Below are positions 1 through 8,104 of a stretch of DNA of 34,149 bases, in pieces. The notes below the pieces were generated by a model that was not told where the DNA came from, ran no database searches, and worked only from the letters and a program-made list of their open reading frames with translations. A program made the position numbers and the translations under genes. The first letter of the stretch is position 1; each line of letters opens with the position of its first letter. This stretch comes from an uncultured Desulfobulbaceae bacterium (GTDB lineage Bacteria; Desulfobacterota; Desulfobulbia; Desulfobulbales; Desulfocapsaceae), in NCBI GenBank assembly GCA_947311315.1, contig CAMZKN010000173.1, positions 1 through 34,149 of the forward strand. Direction: 5' to 3'.

Positions 1-103
1 ATCTCACAAGAAGATTTATAGGTCAATTAACTGTATCTTATTTTGAGCAATATGTCCAATTGTAAATGTAACCTTTTAAAGTTGTATAAGAACTGGGTTA
101 GGG

Positions 104-2734
104 TTAAATCACCCTGTCCGTCATATAACTTTTTACCTGATTACGGAAAAACCTGGAATCCTCTGCAATAAGAATAGTAGGTGGTGTTCCTTCTTCTACT
201 GTGTCAATGTCAAACGTCTCTCTTTCTTCGAACCATTGAGGGAAAAGGGTCTGAACCATTTCAAAAACATTAACTAACATGGTTGTTTTCTGGTCAATAA
301 TGATTGACCCCATTATACCGGTCTGGCTCAGGGTTATGTCATCGATATCAGCGGTTACCTCGAGTGCATCAATTGGTCCAATGGCGAGTAAGCCTACTGC
401 ACGTTTTGAAATATTGAAAACGATCACCAGCAGGTTGTCATGATCGGCAAGTGGTTGAACCATAGCGACATCATCGACACAGATGAGGCTGAGGCTTCCA
501 CCTCTGTATTTCATAACTCTTTTTCCGCCAAGGTCTTCAATGTCAGAGCGTTTAATTTTTTCTATGCGTTCAACCTGGTTGAGTGGCACCGCAAAATGCT
601 CGGACTCGGAACTTTTGAAGACAAGGAGCGATTGTTTATCTTTTTTGGAGTTAATTGCATCTTCGGCAGCTTGGGCAACTTCGGCAGCCCGGTCAGAGCC
701 ATCTATTGATGTAAGTTTGGCCATACGGGCAAGGTTGCTTACATCCAGAATGAGAGCGATACGACCATCACCCATGATTGTGGCTCCGGCATATCCTTTA
801 CATTGTTGCAGGTGTCGACCCAGGGGCTTAATAACAATTTCTTCAGAATCCTGAAGTCGGTCAACGATAAGCCCGTATTTCATCGATCCGGTGGATACCA
901 CAACAATATTTAAGGCGCTGGATGCAGAATATCTGCGATCAAGAACCGATCGATGACTGGCTGCAGGATTTTCAGCAGAACCGTTTTCACTCTCCTCGTC
1001 TTTGTTAAAAAGTGGAGAGTCTTTGCCTCTTCGATCAGAAATTTGTTCTCGTCTGTCCGGGTGGGCTTCATCAGAAATGTGATCATAGTAGGTTCGCTCA
1101 ACACCTATGACATCAGCTAGTCTGATAAGGGGTAAAAGAGTGCCTCTTAGACGAACGACCTCTGCATCACCAACGCGCTCAACACGTTCTTTTACTTTAT
1201 TGGCAGGGATGCGTAGAAGTTCTTCAAGATTGACCTGGGGAATTGCATACCGCTCGCCACCTGTTTCGATGATCTGGCAGGGTATTATTGCAAGTGTCAA
1301 AGGCAGCTTAATGGAAATGGTGGTTCCGGAACCTACCTCGGATATGATATCAACATTTCCGCCGAGTTGATCAAGGTTGGTTTTAACAACATCCATTCCA
1401 ACGCCTCGGCCTGACACATCCGTTACTTCTTTGGCTGTCGAGAACCCTGGCAGGAAAATGAGATTGACCTTTTCCTTGTCGGACATTGCCTGAGCCTGTT
1501 CTGCCGTCAGTAACCCTTTATTCACAGCACTGTCCGCCAGAGCCTCGCCATCGAGCCCTTTGCCATCATCACTGATCTCAATAACAACCTGGCCTGCTGC
1601 GTGATAGGCTTTAAGGACGACAACGCCGGATTCTGATTTACCGGCTTTTTTTCTATCGGCCGGCATTTCAATGCCGTGGTCAACGGAGTTTCGAACCAGA
1701 TGCGTAAGAGGATCGTTTATAGCTTCAATAATAGTCTTGTCGAGCTCTACGTCCTTGCCGACAATCGTGAGATCCATGGTTTTGTTTAATTTTTTAGATA
1801 AATCCCTGACGACTCTTGGGAATTTATTAAAAACGTTTCCAATAGGTTGCATCCGGGTGAGCATTATTGCTTCTTGTAGCTCAGAAGTAATAAGATCGAT
1901 TCTTTGGCCAACCGTTTCAGCATTTCTAAGATCATCTGAACCAATGGTTTGCAGGAGCTGGTTGCGGCTGAGCACCAATTCTCCCGCAAGGTTCATCAAT
2001 GAATCGAGGAGGCTGACATGAACCCGTAACGTTGTTTCACCTTTAGCAATCGGATTGGGAGCTGGTTTTTTAGGTGTTGAACCAACAGGTGTCGCGGGCT
2101 TTTTAGGAACCACCGGTGCCTTTGTCGGAGCGGGCGGAGCGGCTGGTGTTACCGGCTCTGGCTCCGGTTCGGCCTCCGGTTCGGGTTCCGGTTCGGCCTC
2201 CGGTTCGGGCTCTGGTTCCGGTTCAGGCTCTGGTTCAGGCTCAGGCTCAGGTGCTGTTTCTGCTTGAGTGCTCTCTTCAGGAACCTCAACTGTTTCAGCT
2301 TCCTGATTTGCAGCGTCCTCAGTTTCCTCAGGGGGCGGTTGGGAGAAAGTCCCATCGGCAATGGCATTAAGAGGCGTGAGGTGAGATGATATGTCAACCT
2401 CATTACTGTTATGCACATCCTCAATCATACTTTGAAGCTGATCGGAAGCAATCAACAGAACATTGATGATTTCAGGAGTAGGAACCAGTTTTTTACTACG
2501 TATCATGCCAAGAATATTTTCTGTGGCATGGGATAATCCCTGGATAGCAGTCAACCCCATAAAACCTGCTCCACCTTTAATGGAATGGGCAGCGCGAAAA
2601 ACTTTGTTAACAAGGTCTTCGTCAATATCTGCTCCCGCTTCTTCAATAGCGAGGAGATCGTTTTCTATGTCTGCAAGATGTTCAAGCGATTCTTCGATAA
2701 ATCCTTGCAATATTTCGTCGTCTTCTATTTCCAT
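104..2734 (-). CDS. cheA: CheA-type chemotaxis histidine kinase with truncated C-terminal receiver
   Basis: Hybrid CheA kinase of about 876 residues that would phosphorylate CheY/CheB-type partners in a chemoreceptor array. An Hpt domain at the N-terminus carries the phospho-acceptor His in AAHSIKGG. It is followed by a Pro-Glu repeat linker, the P3 dimerisation helices (LMNLAGELVLSRNQ), an HATPase domain (HLVRNSVDHG, DDGKGLD, GRGVGMDVV), a CheW-like P5 domain and a second CheW-like domain. The last residues, ILIAEDSRFFRNQVKSYM, are the first strand and helix of a receiver domain. The frame then stops, before the phospho-accepting Asp, so the receiver is missing about 100 residues. I chose the ATG at 2734, which has CGGAGTG upstream; a TTG at 2764 in the same frame has no ribosome binding site. 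Kinase assignment is secure. Whether the truncation is natural or a rearrangement is open. Confidence 0.93.
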   Translation of the reverse strand: MEIEDDEILQGFIEESLEHLADIENDLLAIEEAGADIDEDLVNKVFRAAHSIKGGAGFMGLTAIQGLSHATENILGMIRSKKLVPTPEIINVLLIASDQLQSMIEDVHNSNEVDISSHLTPLNAIADGTFSQPPPEETEDAANQEAETVEVPEESTQAETAPEPEPEPEPEPEPEPEPEAEPEPEPEAEPEPEPVTPAAPPAPTKAPVVPKKPATPVGSTPKKPAPNPIAKGETTLRVHVSLLDSLMNLAGELVLSRNQLLQTIGSDDLRNAETVGQRIDLITSELQEAIMLTRMQPIGNVFNKFPRVVRDLSKKLNKTMDLTIVGKDVELDKTIIEAINDPLTHLVRNSVDHGIEMPADRKKAGKSESGVVVLKAYHAAGQVVIEISDDGKGLDGEALADSAVNKGLLTAEQAQAMSDKEKVNLIFLPGFSTAKEVTDVSGRGVGMDVVKTNLDQLGGNVDIISEVGSGTTISIKLPLTLAIIPCQIIETGGERYAIPQVNLEELLRIPANKVKERVERVGDAEVVRLRGTLLPLIRLADVIGVERTYYDHISDEAHPDRREQISDRRGKDSPLFNKDEESENGSAENPAASHRSVLDRRYSASSALNIVVVSTGSMKYGLIVDRLQDSEEIVIKPLGRHLQQCKGYAGATIMGDGRIALILDVSNLARMAKLTSIDGSDRAAEVAQAAEDAINSKKDKQSLLVFKSSESEHFAVPLNQVERIEKIKRSDIEDLGGKRVMKYRGGSLSLICVDDVAMVQPLADHDNLLVIVFNISKRAVGLLAIGPIDALEVTADIDDITLSQTGIMGSIIIDQKTTMLVNVFEMVQTLFPQWFEERETFDIDTVEEGTPPTILIAEDSRFFRNQVKSYMTDRVI
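2153..2255 (-). repeat. Hexanucleotide-type repeat coding a Pro-Glu linker
   Basis: An imperfect 6-base repeat (units such as ggctct, ggttcc, ggttcg read on the plus strand) inside cheA encodes alternating Glu-Pro with a few Ala substitutions. It forms the flexible linker between the Hpt side and the P3 domain. Such tracts can change length by slippage without breaking the frame. Confidence 0.8.
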
Positions 2735-2965
2735 AAAGCACTCCGGGCAATTGTTTATATTCAAGTTAACTATCTAAGTTTATACATAGGAGACAACGTA
2801 TGTACAGGAGTTTTTGAATATATGTTATCATTTTATGAAGATAAGCATGATGGTACCTTGCACCAGCTGTAGGGATGTCAGGAATGAAGGGGCTTTGGAG
2901 ATGAATTGAATCCTGGTTACAAAAAAGATTTCTGCTCCCGGGTAAGGGTGAATTGAGTATTTCTT
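2735..2965. other. Intergenic gap between slyD-like gene and cheA
   Basis: About 230 bases upstream of cheA and downstream of the SlyD-like gene, both on the minus strand. I see no convincing gene, terminator hairpin or repeat here. It presumably holds the cheA promoter. Confidence 0.4.
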
Positions 2966-3412
2966 TTATTGTTGTTTCTTGATATCTATCAAGGTGACTT
3001 CGTAGGTGAGGTGGTGTCCTGCGAGAGGGTGGTTGTAATCGACCGTAACCTTGGAATCCGAAACTTCAATGACGGTTGCCGGAACTTTTTCTTCTCTGCC
3101 TTCTTTCTCGATTTTAATTGCGATGATCATACCAGGTTTTGGTTGAAGAGAATCGATGATTTCCTGGTTATCTATTGTCTGGATGAGATCTTTCTGTCTT
3201 GGGCCAAAACTTTCGTCAGGAGAAACACGAATTTTCTCTGTTTCACCGATTTTCATTCCAATGATGGCCTGTTCAAGGGTGGGTGGTAGTTCGCTGTTGC
3301 CAATTATTGCCTGCAAAGGTTCTTTTTCATCAATTGTTGAAAAAACTTCACCATTGTCAAGTTTTCCTACGTACGTAATGGAAACAGTGTCATTTGTTGT
3401 TGGGTGTGACAT
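2966..3412 (-). CDS. SlyD-like FKBP-type peptidyl-prolyl cis-trans isomerase
   Basis: A 148-residue cytoplasmic FKBP of the SlyD type, which catalyses prolyl isomerisation and acts as a folding chaperone. The split FKBP fold is visible: the N-terminal part TVSITYVGKLDNGEVF, the core GNSELPPTLEQAIIGMKIGE, the inserted flap (IF) domain around residues 75-120, and the hallmark C-terminal DYNHPLAGHHLTYEV. The His/Cys-rich metal-binding tail of E. coli SlyD is absent; the protein ends in IDIKKQQ, so a nickel-delivery role is not supported. It is flanked by cheA and the oxidoreductase operon but seems to be a separate transcription unit, because a terminator for the upstream operon lies at 3523-3577. 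Confidence 0.9.
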   Translation of the reverse strand: MSHPTTNDTVSITYVGKLDNGEVFSTIDEKEPLQAIIGNSELPPTLEQAIIGMKIGETEKIRVSPDESFGPRQKDLIQTIDNQEIIDSLQPKPGMIIAIKIEKEGREEKVPATVIEVSDSKVTVDYNHPLAGHHLTYEVTLIDIKKQQ

Positions 3413-3522
3413 TGAAAACTCCTTAGTTTCGTCAAATATGAGCTGAAATAATTGTAATTATGATTTGTGTAAGGAAATGACACACATTATAGGGAAAGAA
3501 AAGAACAATGCAAGCGGATATC

Positions 3523-3577
3523 AAAAAAAACACCGGGGTACCTGGCAAATATGCTCTTTTGGCCAGGTACCCTGGTG
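3523..3577 (-). terminator. Intrinsic terminator of the 2-oxoacid oxidoreductase operon
   Basis: A 16-bp stem, arms 3531-3546 and 3562-3577 with one G-U type mismatch, reads CACCAGGGTACCTGGC on the minus strand. It is followed on that strand by eight T residues (A run 3523-3530 on plus). It lies 32 bases after the stop of the beta subunit gene, so it should end that operon. Confidence 0.9.
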
Positions 3578-3608
3578 TGTAGAATGTTTACATGTCAATC
3601 AAGTGGGA

Positions 3609-4499
3609 TTAATATTGCGCCCATTTTGCATTGACCTGATCCTGAACTTTTTTGACTATCTGTTCGTCAAGAGATTTGAATCTGCCCTGGGTTTTAAAAT
3701 AGTCAAGGACGGGAATTTTGTCTTTGCCGATAAGCTTTTTCGATTGACCGGTCAGATTAAATGTACCGTCAATTATTTCGTAAAGGTCAAAGAGACCTGA
3801 TTGTACCGCAAGTTTACCAATTTTAATGGTGAATCTTGCATCAAAACTCCAGCCGGGAGGACAAGGGGTATGGACGTGAATATACCTTGGCCCCGACATC
3901 GTTGTCGCTTTTTTGACCTTATCGTAAAGATCCAAAGGGTAGGCGGCAGATGCAGTTGCCACGTATCCGATTCCATGGGCATCTATAATAGACGGGACGT
4001 CTTTTTTCTCCTGTAATTTGCCTTTAATTGGTGTTGTGGTCGTTAAAACACCTTGGGGAGTTGTTCCGGATCTTTGTACCCCTGTATTCATATAGGCTTC
4101 ATTGTCATAGCAGATATAGATTATATCTTCGCCTCTTTCACATGCACCGGAAAGTGCCTGGATGCCAATATCACCAGTGCCGCCATCACCAGCCCAGGCA
4201 ACGACATTCACGTTTTCTTTTTTCAGTGCTTTCATGGCGGCCCGAACGCCGGTTGCAGCAGCGCCTGTTGAAGCAAAAGTAACATTAACACAGGGGAGTT
4301 TTGTCGAGGCAATCGGATGTAATCCCTGCATAACAGTAAGGCAACTAGGCGGTACCACGAGGATCGTGTCTTTGCCAAGAGCTTTCAGTGCAGTACGGTA
4401 GACAAGAGAGAGACCACAGCCGGAACATGCACGATTCCCAGGGTGGACAAATTCTTCTTTAGTCAGGTTTAGTATAGTTGTTTTGTTTTTGTTATCCAT
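3609..4499 (-). CDS. 2-oxoacid:ferredoxin oxidoreductase, beta (TPP-binding) subunit
   Basis: The 296-residue beta subunit of a four-subunit pyruvate/2-ketoisovalerate:ferredoxin oxidoreductase, which oxidatively decarboxylates a 2-oxoacid to acyl-CoA and reduces ferredoxin. The thiamine-pyrophosphate motif GDGGTGDIG and the downstream NEAYMNTGVQRSG are clear. Cysteines expected to hold the proximal [4Fe-4S] cluster are present: CSGCG (residues 25 and 28), PPSCLT (53) and HTPCPPGW. It is the last gene of the operon, 12 bases after the alpha subunit, and is followed by a terminator. Substrate cannot be read from sequence alone; the adjacent branched-chain aminotransferase favours branched-chain 2-oxoacids (VOR) over pyruvate. 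Confidence 0.93.
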   Translation of the reverse strand: MDNKNKTTILNLTKEEFVHPGNRACSGCGLSLVYRTALKALGKDTILVVPPSCLTVMQGLHPIASTKLPCVNVTFASTGAAATGVRAAMKALKKENVNVVAWAGDGGTGDIGIQALSGACERGEDIIYICYDNEAYMNTGVQRSGTTPQGVLTTTTPIKGKLQEKKDVPSIIDAHGIGYVATASAAYPLDLYDKVKKATTMSGPRYIHVHTPCPPGWSFDARFTIKIGKLAVQSGLFDLYEIIDGTFNLTGQSKKLIGKDKIPVLDYFKTQGRFKSLDEQIVKKVQDQVNAKWAQY

Positions 4500-4511
4500 A
4501 ATAATGTATCC

Positions 4512-5705
4512 CTAAAGCTTTAAACCAATCCAACGGGGAGAGTCGCCAAATGTTTCCGGAGCTGTACACGACTCATTGAGTGCATCAAGCAGGTGCCGGG
4601 TTTTAATTTCTCTTCCCCCAAGCCCTAAAATATAGTTATGCACAAGAGGCTTATCTTTACTGTTGTATAGTGCTGATTTAATATCCGCATATAAGGCTCC
4701 CTGGTTGCCGTAACTCAATGCTTTTTCGAACACAATTGCACATTTTTTACCATCCAGGGCAGCGATGATTGCCTGATTCGGGAAAGGTCTGTACATCTGA
4801 ACCCCCATAACACCAATCTTCACTCCATTATCCCGCATAATATCTATCACGTCGCGAAGCTGGTAAGACAGTGAGCCTATACAGACAGCAACAAAGTCGG
4901 CATCTTCACACTTATATTGTTCTACAAAAGGGTTTCCTCCACGGCCAAAATCCTTTGCGAATGCCGTATCAATTTCTTCATAAACATCAAGAGAGGCGCG
5001 AAGATCTTCCTGTAAGTTATGTCGAATCTCAATGTAGCCCGGGGCCATTTTACCATCAAGGCCTGGCCTGACATCGGGGAGAGTGACGGTGTTGAAGTTT
5101 GCGGGATCGTCAGGGTTCAAGAAATGAGTCGGAGCAAATTTGGGCAGAAAAGTATCAACTTTACTCTGCTCAGGTTGATCAAACGGCATGTAGGTATGTG
5201 ATAGAAGATATCCATCATAACAGACCATTACCGGGATACTTACGCTTTGTGCAAGACGGAACGCCTTTATCACTGAATCGATGATCTGCTGGTGATCGTT
5301 ACAGTAAATCTGTATCCAGCCAACATCTCTTTGGGCGATGGTGTCTTGCTGGTCGTTCCAAACTGTCCAGGGGGCTCCTATGCCACGGTTGGCTACACAC
5401 ATAACAATAGGCAGCCTTGCACCAACTGCCCAATGCAGTTGCTCATTCATGTAAAGAAGGCCATTTGCGCTTGTTGCTGTAAATGCTCTGGTGCCGGCAG
5501 TTGAGGCTGCAATGCAGACGCCCATGGCACTGTGCTCACTTTCAACAGGTATGTATTGTGCGTCGAGTTCTCCGCCTTCAACAAATTCGGATAATTTTTC
5601 TGTAAGGGGAGTCTGGGGAGTAATGGGGTATGCCGCGATAACCTGGGCTCGTGAGAGCTTTACACCTGTTGCAGCTGCTACATTTCCGGATTCAATTATA
5701 TGCAT
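4512..5705 (-). CDS. 2-oxoacid:ferredoxin oxidoreductase, alpha subunit
   Basis: The 397-residue alpha subunit of the same complex. It has the N-terminal pyrimidine-binding fold (GNVAAATGVKLSRAQVIAAYPITPQTPLTEKLSEF split over the first 40 residues), the ESEHSAMGVCIAAS catalytic-Glu region, the TATSANGLLYMNE segment, and a transketolase-C-like domain from about residue 250 (DADFVAVCIGSLS, IGVMGVQMYRPFP). Length matches PorA/VorA proteins. It starts five bases after the delta subunit stop, consistent with translational coupling. POR-versus-VOR specificity is undecided; context suggests branched-chain 2-oxoacids. Confidence 0.93.
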   Translation of the reverse strand: MHIIESGNVAAATGVKLSRAQVIAAYPITPQTPLTEKLSEFVEGGELDAQYIPVESEHSAMGVCIAASTAGTRAFTATSANGLLYMNEQLHWAVGARLPIVMCVANRGIGAPWTVWNDQQDTIAQRDVGWIQIYCNDHQQIIDSVIKAFRLAQSVSIPVMVCYDGYLLSHTYMPFDQPEQSKVDTFLPKFAPTHFLNPDDPANFNTVTLPDVRPGLDGKMAPGYIEIRHNLQEDLRASLDVYEEIDTAFAKDFGRGGNPFVEQYKCEDADFVAVCIGSLSYQLRDVIDIMRDNGVKIGVMGVQMYRPFPNQAIIAALDGKKCAIVFEKALSYGNQGALYADIKSALYNSKDKPLVHNYILGLGGREIKTRHLLDALNESCTAPETFGDSPRWIGLKL

Positions 5706-5710
5706 GATTG

Positions 5711-6016
5711 TTATTTATCCTCCTCGATAGGAGTTGCTTCGTTAACCATGGTAATAGCGCCCGCAGGGCACTCTTCAGCACAGATACCGCAACCTTTACA
5801 ATATTCAAAATTAATGACTGGTGGAATAGTTTTTGATACAACAGAATCCGGACAATACAGCCAGCAGTTAAAGCAGGCTTCTTTGTTCATCTTTACGGGG
5901 ATACAGGCTTTAAGATCTATTACAGGACGTAAAACGCGCCAGGATCCGGTATTGCCACCATCGCCGGGGCCGGGCTTAGAACGTGATATCATTTTACAAA
6001 ATTCTTTGGGTGCCAT
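5711..6016 (-). CDS. 2-oxoacid:ferredoxin oxidoreductase, delta (ferredoxin-like) subunit
   Basis: A 101-residue ferredoxin-like subunit that passes electrons from the TPP/Fe-S core to external ferredoxin. The second cluster motif is canonical, CKGCGICAEECP. The first is unusual: CFNCWLYCP keeps three of the four expected Cys in C-x2-C-x2-C-x3-CP, and the first position is Lys; another Cys sits ten residues upstream (LKACIPV). The ATG directly abuts the TAG stop of the gamma gene (TAGATG), a strong sign of coupling. N-terminal residues are polar and no export signal is seen, so it is cytoplasmic. Confidence 0.9.
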   Translation of the reverse strand: MAPKEFCKMISRSKPGPGDGGNTGSWRVLRPVIDLKACIPVKMNKEACFNCWLYCPDSVVSKTIPPVINFEYCKGCGICAEECPAGAITMVNEATPIEEDK

Positions 6017-6580
6017 CTACATACCTCCAATAGCGGTATTATCATATGCAATCTGTGCTGCTTTTGAATTAAGCTCTGGTCTTTTTGTGGAAAATTCTTT
6101 TTCAATGGCGTCAATGAGCACATCAATATCGACAAGACCACTGGCCTTTGAAAATGCGCCAATTATTCCGGAATTAATAATTCCCGGTGGTAATCCGGCT
6201 TCAACTGAGTGGGTTGTAATGTCAGATACCGCAACCTTCATTCCTTTGAAGGTATACTCTGAAACAGGCTTAGGGCCATTGAGGACTACCAGACCATTTT
6301 CTTTGAGGCCGGCAGTCACATCAACTTCTTCCAAAAGGGTATGATCAAGGACAATGACCATATCTGGTGTTGCGATGGGTGAAAGATCGTAAATCTTATT
6401 TTTAGAAATCTTAAGAGAAGTAAAGATTGCAGCTCCTCTTCGTTCTGTGCCAAATGTGGGTGTCATAACGACTCCCTTATATCCGGAAACAAATGCTGCA
6501 TTGGCAACAATCTTCGCAGCTGTAATAGCTCCCTGGCCTCCACGTCCATGCCATCGTATTTCAATTATGTCTGTTCTCAT
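6017..6580 (-). CDS. 2-oxoacid:ferredoxin oxidoreductase, gamma subunit
   Basis: The 187-residue gamma subunit (domain III), which contributes CoA binding in this enzyme class. The hallmark RWHGRGGQGAITAAKI is at residues 9-24, followed by PTFGTERRGA and PDMVIVLDHTLLEEV. It is the first gene of the minus-strand operon, giving the order gamma-delta-alpha-beta typical of archaeal and thermophile POR/VOR enzymes. Many sulfate reducers instead carry a single-chain pyruvate enzyme, so a separate four-subunit complex beside a branched-chain aminotransferase fits a role in Val/Leu/Ile 2-oxoacid oxidation. Confidence 0.92.
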   Translation of the reverse strand: MRTDIIEIRWHGRGGQGAITAAKIVANAAFVSGYKGVVMTPTFGTERRGAAIFTSLKISKNKIYDLSPIATPDMVIVLDHTLLEEVDVTAGLKENGLVVLNGPKPVSEYTFKGMKVAVSDITTHSVEAGLPPGIINSGIIGAFSKASGLVDIDVLIDAIEKEFSTKRPELNSKAAQIAYDNTAIGGM

Positions 6581-6621
6581 TGGTCACCGTACATGTATCT
6601 GAAGTTTCATTTAAAGTTCAG

Positions 6622-6647
6622 CATTGGCAGGCGTTTGCCAGCCAATG
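6622..6647. promoter_or_regulatory. Near-palindrome in the oxidoreductase operon leader
   Basis: CATTGGC at 6622-6628 pairs with GCCAATG at 6641-6647; after one A-A mismatch an inner GGC/GCC adds three pairs around a GTTT loop. It lies 42-67 bases upstream of the gamma-subunit ATG. It could be a protein operator or a leader hairpin. Confidence 0.5.
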
Positions 6648-6912
6648 ACTTCCCGGTTTACGGACAAAAAACTTTATAGTATAACATTGTTTTTCACAAA
6701 TGCGGAAAATCCAATTTTTTCAAGAAGGAGATCTGACAAAAAAGAGGCAGTATCACAGCGGGAGAAAAAATATGATGCGCAAAATCAATGTATTGTTGAT
6801 TTATTAAAGAATCTTCCTGAAAATTAAAGTTTAAGTATTGCTTCACTATCTCTATAAATACTATACTCAAAATATATAATAATAAATTAACAGGTAGAAT
6901 GCTGTGTTTTTT

Positions 6913-6940
6913 TTGATAAACATTACTATTTTATTAAATT
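6913..6940 (+). promoter_or_regulatory. Possible sigma70-type promoter of ilvE
   Basis: TTGATA at 6913-6918 and TAAATT at 6935-6940 with a 16-base spacer, following a T run. The implied transcript start near 6947 lies upstream of the GTG chosen for ilvE and downstream of the alternative TTG at 6939. Motif match is modest. Confidence 0.35.
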
Positions 6941-6977
6941 GTTAATTGTCAATCCATCCAAAAGAGCAGAGGTTACA

Positions 6978-8048
6978 GTGGAAATTACGATAAAAAAAGC
7001 AGACACACTGAAAAAACACCCCGAAGATTCAGCCCTGGGTTTTGGGACATTCTTTACAGATCATATGTTTAATATGGATTATAATCCCGAAGAAGGGTGG
7101 CATAATCCTCGTATTGAACCATATGGGCCTCTTGAGATGGATCCTTCAACTATGGTGCTGCATTATGGGCAGGCAATTTTCGAAGGCCTTAAGGCGTATA
7201 AAACAGAATCAGGTGAAATTCAACTTTTCAGACCAAAAGACAATCTGAAACGACTTAACACATCGGGCCATATGTTATGCATGCCTGAACTTGATGAGGA
7301 ATTTATTCTTGAAGCTTTGCTCAAACTGCTCAATATTGAGAGGGACTGGGTGCCGGCTGAGTCAGGAACTTCTTTGTATATTCGACCCACTATAATAGCA
7401 ACCGACCCGTACATAGGGCTCCGTTCTTCACATACGTACAGGTTTTTTATCATTCTTTCTCCTGTTGGTGCATATTATCCGGAAGGGTTTGATCCGGTCA
7501 AAATATGGGTAACCACTGACTATGTTCGTGCGGTACGGGGCGGAGTCGGCCAGGCCAAAACTGCCGGAAACTATGCTGCAAGCCTGTATGCTACAGAGCT
7601 TGCCAATAAGGATGGATATACCCAGGTAATGTGGTTGGATGGTGTCGAATTAAAGTATGTGGAAGAAGTGGGATCTATGAATATATTCTTCCTTATTGGC
7701 GATGAACTCATTACTCCGGAATTAAACAGAAGTATTTTGTCTGGTGTAACAAGGAATTCGGTTATAAAACTTGCGAAATCATGGGGTGTAACAGTAGTTG
7801 AAAGAAAAATCAGTATAGATGAGGTTTACGCGGCACATTCAAGCGGAGAGTTGAAAGAGGTCTTTGGTTCGGGAACCGCCGCTGTCATTTCTCCCGTTGG
7901 AAATATTAAGTATAATGGTAAAGAAATAACTATTGGTGATGGTAGTGTCGGATCATTTGCGGCAAAGTTATTTAATGATCTGATGGATATTCAGTATGGC
8001 AAAACAGAAGATTCGTATAACTGGATTGTACCTGTACCTTCCGTCTAA
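6978..8048 (+). CDS. ilvE: Branched-chain amino acid aminotransferase
   Basis: A PLP-dependent fold-IV aminotransferase of 356 residues that interconverts Leu/Ile/Val with their 2-oxoacids using 2-oxoglutarate/glutamate. Family features are clear: LHYGQAIFEGLKAY near the N-terminus, FRPKDNLKRL, YIRPTIIATDPYIGL, the PLP lysine in QAKTAGNYAAS, and GSGTAAVISPVG near the C-terminus. I chose the GTG at 6978 because AGAGG lies five bases upstream and the length matches BCAT type II enzymes; an in-frame TTG at 6939 would add 13 unconserved residues and has no ribosome binding site. It is divergent from the 2-oxoacid oxidoreductase, suggesting joint use in branched-chain amino acid oxidation. Confidence 0.93.
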   Translation: MEITIKKADTLKKHPEDSALGFGTFFTDHMFNMDYNPEEGWHNPRIEPYGPLEMDPSTMVLHYGQAIFEGLKAYKTESGEIQLFRPKDNLKRLNTSGHMLCMPELDEEFILEALLKLLNIERDWVPAESGTSLYIRPTIIATDPYIGLRSSHTYRFFIILSPVGAYYPEGFDPVKIWVTTDYVRAVRGGVGQAKTAGNYAASLYATELANKDGYTQVMWLDGVELKYVEEVGSMNIFFLIGDELITPELNRSILSGVTRNSVIKLAKSWGVTVVERKISIDEVYAAHSSGELKEVFGSGTAAVISPVGNIKYNGKEITIGDGSVGSFAAKLFNDLMDIQYGKTEDSYNWIVPVPSV

Positions 8049-8058
8049 GATCATTATT

Positions 8059-8094
8059 AGAGGGAGAATATCTCTTTGTAGATATTCTCCCTCT
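8059..8094. terminator. Bidirectional hairpin between convergent ilvE and XRE-cupin gene
   Basis: A perfect 15-bp inverted repeat, AGAGGGAGAATATCT at 8059-8073 and its complement at 8080-8094, with a 6-base loop. It sits between two convergent stops, ten bases after ilvE and ten before the regulator's stop. There is no long T run on either side, so termination is inferred mainly from position and stem strength. Confidence 0.7.
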
Positions 8095-8104
8095 GTAAAA
8101 TCTA

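Larger units (their letters stand above)
6581..6977. other. Divergent promoter region between oxidoreductase operon and ilvE
   Basis: About 400 bases without a convincing gene, AT-rich toward the right. It holds the leaders of both divergent units: a near-palindrome at 6622-6647 in the oxidoreductase leader and a promoter-like pair before ilvE. A 67-codon plus-strand frame at 6624-6827 starts inside the palindrome with TTG, has no ribosome binding site and resembles nothing I recognise. Confidence 0.5.

Noticed and set aside
2055-2267. A Gly-Ser-rich plus-strand frame and others over the cheA repeat
   Set aside because: These are complements of the Pro-Glu linker codons in cheA.
2846-2872. 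GGTACCTTGCACCAGCTGT resembling the left part of the repeated leader element
   Set aside because: No complementary right arm or TTACTTGCAG follows, and it is not placed as a leader for a plus-strand gene.
6624-6827. A 67-codon plus-strand frame between the oxidoreductase operon and ilvE
   Set aside because: TTG start inside a palindrome, no ribosome binding site and no recognisable domain.
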